A DNA stretch of 30,434 bases, taken from positions 1-30,434 of the IMG/VR virus record IMGVR_UViG_3300043419_001013, one strand, 5' to 3'. The notes beneath the pieces are model-generated. The model searched no databases, had not been told where the DNA came from, and saw nothing but the letters and a program-made list of their open reading frames with translations. This DNA comes from a virus. Position 1 is the first letter of the stretch; every line of letters starts with the position of its first letter. Both the position numbers and the translations under genes were made by a program. This document shows positions 28,500-30,434 of the stretch, one piece after another.

Positions 28500-28634
28500 A
28501 TGCAAACCTATATTGTAAAACTGAGCACCGGCGAAAGCTTCGCCGCTTCGACTAATAACGTTTTTGCGCTGAACCGCGAATTGATTGCCGCCGGCGTGCC
28601 GGTCTTTCAAATTATCCCCGCTGATCTTGCCTAA
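28500..28634 (+). CDS. 44-aa peptide, relative of the 25558 gene's N-terminus
   Basis: ATG 28500 to TAA 28632-28634. The peptide begins MQTYIVKLSTGESFAASTNN and ends PVFQIIPADLA. The GESFAASTNN part resembles GETFTASINN in the first gene of the preceding operon. The pattern of two strands, an SxxN turn, a helix (FALNRELIAAGV) and a final strand suggests a complete mini-domain. The leader has no SD. It is the first gene after the AT-rich element. Confidence 0.55.
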   Translation: MQTYIVKLSTGESFAASTNNVFALNRELIAAGVPVFQIIPADLA

Positions 28635-28646
28635 CTTCCCCCTAAC

Positions 28647-28865
28647 ATGATCACCCCCGCCCCCGTCCGTCCTTTCGTTATTATCAATCCCGCCGGCCTT
28701 TATTACGCCGGCACCGTCCGCACCCCTTGGGCGGATAACTTCACCCCTGCGCTTTCCCTTGCGTTCGTCTATTCTTGGGAAACCGCATGGAAAGAGATCA
28801 AGAACTTTCCCGTAGCGTTCGCCGGTTGCGTCGCGGTTGAACTCCCCGCCCCCGCCGTCCTTTAA
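28647..28865 (+). CDS. Hypothetical 72-aa protein
   Basis: ATG 28647 after the leader TTCCCCCTAAC. The beginning, PFVIINPAGLYYAGTV, is beta-rich; a helix with Trp residues follows (SWETAWKEIKNF) and then a strand (GCVAVELP). It lies 19 bases before the clamp gene and is probably co-transcribed. No family recognised. Confidence 0.5.
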   Translation: MITPAPVRPFVIINPAGLYYAGTVRTPWADNFTPALSLAFVYSWETAWKEIKNFPVAFAGCVAVELPAPAVL

Positions 28866-28884
28866 CCCCCTCTCCCCTAAAACC

Positions 28885-30042
28885 ATGAAAACCGAAAACA
28901 CCGAAAACGCCCCCGCCCCCGTGAACGTCCCCACCCCTGAACGCGCTGAGCTTTATAGCTTCCGCGTGCCGGCTTATCAGCTGCGCGCCGCGCTCAGCGC
29001 ATGCGCCCCCGCCATGTCAAAGGATCCCTTGCGCATGGTATTAAATGCCGTTTGCCTGGAACTGTCCCCCGCGCCTAAATCCGGCGGCGCGCCTTTCCTT
29101 ACCCTATGGGGGACGGACGGACGCCGCGCGCATGGAGTCCAGCTCCCATTGGACTTTTCCCCCGCTTCCGACGTCCTCCCCGCGTCGCGCTGGGCTTTCG
29201 TCCTTCCGTCGGAAAACGTAAAGCAGGCAATCAAGGGAATTGCCAAGAAAGACAAAGCGGAAGCCCGGGTTTGCTTTTACCGAGCCCCCGGCGGCTTGGT
29301 AAATGCCGCCCCCGTCCTTTGGATCTCAATTCAAAGCGCCGCCGGCGAGACGCGCGCGAAAGCTGCCGACGTCAATTTTCCTGACATGCGCCGCGTCATC
29401 CCGTCCTTATATCGAATGGACGGCGCCGGGGAGGTTTCTCTTCCCGTCTCTTACCTGCGCGCCGCGCTGGGGAATATCCAAAACGCGCAAAACGAAGCCC
29501 GCTTGACGTGCGCCGCTTTCGGGGCGGACGTTGCAACCCTTAATTGCGACAACCCCATGTCAGGCCGCGCCGCCGGCGAAGCGCTTTGCAAATCTCTCTT
29601 AAAGGACGCGGAAAGGGATTTGTGCCATGCCGCGCTGCGCTTTAATCTTGGCACGCGCTCCCCCGCCCCCGGCGCTGTTACCTGGGCGCTTAATCCTGCC
29701 CCGGTTTCCTATGCGCTTAACCTCCCCGCCCCCGGCGCTTGTCAATTCGACGGAAGCAAACCCCCGGCAAAGGCAATCCGTGGCGCTGAACGCGCAAGCG
29801 CGACGCGGAACACCCCCGCCGCTGACATGGGGTTAAATCCCGCTTATGTCGCGGACGCGCTCGAAGCTTTCGACGTCTTAAACGCATGTCCGGGCTTCCG
29901 ATTGGACGGGCTGGACTTTTGGACGCGCCGCCCCAAGGACATTAATCACTCTTGGGATCCCGTCGAATTATTCTCCCCCGCGTTTGATCGGGGCAGGGAG
30001 CCGGCATTTGTCGCGGTCATCATGCCTCAGCGCTTAGGGTAA
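28885..30042 (+). CDS. dnaN-like: DNA polymerase III beta sliding clamp-like protein
   Basis: A 385-aa protein (E. coli DnaN is 366). ATG 28885 (leader TAAAACC) is preferred over 28837, which lies in the preceding gene. Clamp hallmarks appear in order: an N-terminal SKDPLRMVLNAVCLEL and LTLWGTDGRRAHG (domain 1, like the LPIL...TD segment of DnaN); a central FPDMRRVIP (domain 2, like YPDYRRVLP); LNPAYVADALEAF (domain 3, like VSYVLDVLNAL); and a C-terminal FVAVIMPQRLG, the counterpart of YVVMPMRL. It would encircle DNA and hold a polymerase, probably the host's. The first 20 residues are an added Pro/Glu-rich extension. It is the last gene before the terminator at 30066. Confidence 0.85.
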   Translation: MKTENTENAPAPVNVPTPERAELYSFRVPAYQLRAALSACAPAMSKDPLRMVLNAVCLELSPAPKSGGAPFLTLWGTDGRRAHGVQLPLDFSPASDVLPASRWAFVLPSENVKQAIKGIAKKDKAEARVCFYRAPGGLVNAAPVLWISIQSAAGETRAKAADVNFPDMRRVIPSLYRMDGAGEVSLPVSYLRAALGNIQNAQNEARLTCAAFGADVATLNCDNPMSGRAAGEALCKSLLKDAERDLCHAALRFNLGTRSPAPGAVTWALNPAPVSYALNLPAPGACQFDGSKPPAKAIRGAERASATRNTPAADMGLNPAYVADALEAFDVLNACPGFRLDGLDFWTRRPKDINHSWDPVELFSPAFDRGREPAFVAVIMPQRLG

Positions 30043-30065
30043 TAAGTCCGGCAGCGCGACGCGAC

Positions 30066-30101
30066 GGGGGCAAGGGGTTAAACCTTTGCCCCCTTTCTTT
30101 T
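30066..30101 (+). terminator. Rho-independent terminator after clamp gene
   Basis: GGGGGCAAGGGGTT (30066-30079) pairs with AACCTTTGCCCCC (30081-30093) with one bulged position, followed by TTTCTTTT. It shares the right arm TTGCCCCCTTTC with the terminator at 28110. Confidence 0.85.
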
Positions 30102-30104
30102 GGG

Positions 30105-30148
30105 GTAGGTAGGTAGGTAGGTAGGTAGGTAGGTAGGTAGGTAGGTAG
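30105..30148 (+). repeat. (GTAG)11 array
   Basis: Eleven perfect GTAG units, preceded by GGG directly after the terminator. Confidence 0.95.
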
Positions 30149-30159
30149 GCGCATGCGCC
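30148..30159. repeat. 12-base palindrome after array
   Basis: GGCGCATGCGCC is a perfect palindrome abutting the array, the counterpart of the GGCGC/GCGCC hairpin at 28165-28180. Confidence 0.85.
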
Positions 30160-30434
30160 CCCGCGCGCGCCTGAGCTCCCCGAGCCCCCGCCCCGTTCAA
30201 GATCTTCGCCGGCGTCCGCGCAAGCTGCGCCAGGGGAAAGGCAACAGGCAACCGCGCCCCCTCCCCGCGCTCCCCCGCGTCCGCGTCCGTCCGTCCCCAG
30301 CGCGTCCGCCCCATAAGCCCACCCCCTCAGCGCCGCGCCCCCACCTACCCCACCCCCACAACGTCCCCACCCCATGCAACCCCCGCCCCCACCGTCCCCG
30401 CGTCCTACCCCCTTCCCCCAGGGGAAGCCCGCAC
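30160..30434. other. C-rich noncoding tail with run of i-motif/G-quadruplex sites
   Basis: No gene is supported to the window end. Between 30338 and 30399 there are eight C runs of four or five bases on the + strand, so the - strand could form G-quadruplexes. It shares words with the tail at 28181-28443, including CAAGATCT, and contains CCTACCCC. A third AT-rich element and operon may follow beyond the window. Confidence 0.6.

Noticed and set aside
28107-28934. 275-codon - strand frame over the C-rich tail
   Set aside because: Low-complexity Gly/Arg sequence from C runs, crossing a terminator, an array and two coupled + strand genes.

Overview
The window reads as part of a double-stranded DNA tailed bacteriophage genome, most likely a short-tailed (podovirus-type) phage of a Gram-negative host. 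The late block has a T7-like order: tail nozzle, fibre, a small protein of T7 gp13 size, then three proteins of increasing length ending in one giant protein. Genes are tightly packed, often with ATGA, GTGA, TAATG or TGATG overlaps. An outer-membrane lipoprotein that could act as a spanin points to a Gram-negative host. Most starts lack a Shine-Dalgarno (SD) sequence, which may say something about the host (Bacteroidota and some other phyla rely little on SD), but I cannot name it. No large terminase, portal, capsid, integrase, DNA polymerase or RNA polymerase is visible. The first gene is cut by the window edge.

Layout. (1) 1-14262, + strand: late genes for the tail nozzle, glycine-rich fibre, a small protein, three internal or ejection-type virion proteins (354, 730 and 2307 aa), then a lipoprotein/coiled-coil/transmembrane spanin candidate, a holin candidate and another small membrane protein. 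(2) 14366-16169, - strand: small accessory genes joined by a repeated junction whose codons supply the ribosome-binding site, with a tRNA-Thr lying in frame inside the end of one gene. A strong terminator, a tRNA-Asn-like sequence and about 276 bases of structured noncoding sequence separate this cluster from the next. (3) 16681-22967, - strand: replication and recombination genes for EndoVII-like resolvase, RecE-like exonuclease, winged-helix initiator, DnaC-like helicase loader, SWIM zinc protein, transglycosylase, Rad52-like annealing protein, P-loop kinase and metallophosphoesterase. (4) 23018-25469, + strand: a helix-turn-helix protein, two unknown genes, a compact cytosine-C5 methyltransferase and a basic protein with eight GGTAGG words in its gene. 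(5) 25470-30434, + strand: an arm of different composition with two operons. The first holds unknown genes and ends in a 21-aa membrane peptide. The second ends in a recognisable beta sliding clamp. Each operon is preceded by the same AT-rich element and followed by a terminator, a (GTAG)n array, a GGCGC-type inverted repeat and a long C-rich tail.

How the parts fit. The initiator, helicase loader and clamp suggest that the phage recruits the host replicative helicase and polymerase III but supplies its own processivity clamp. The exonuclease, annealing protein and resolvase form a complete phage recombination set. The cell-wall enzyme is encoded on the opposite strand, about 5.5 kb from the holin and spanin candidates. 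The least familiar feature is the right arm, with its duplicated array modules, G-run or C-run tracts and shared promoter-like element.
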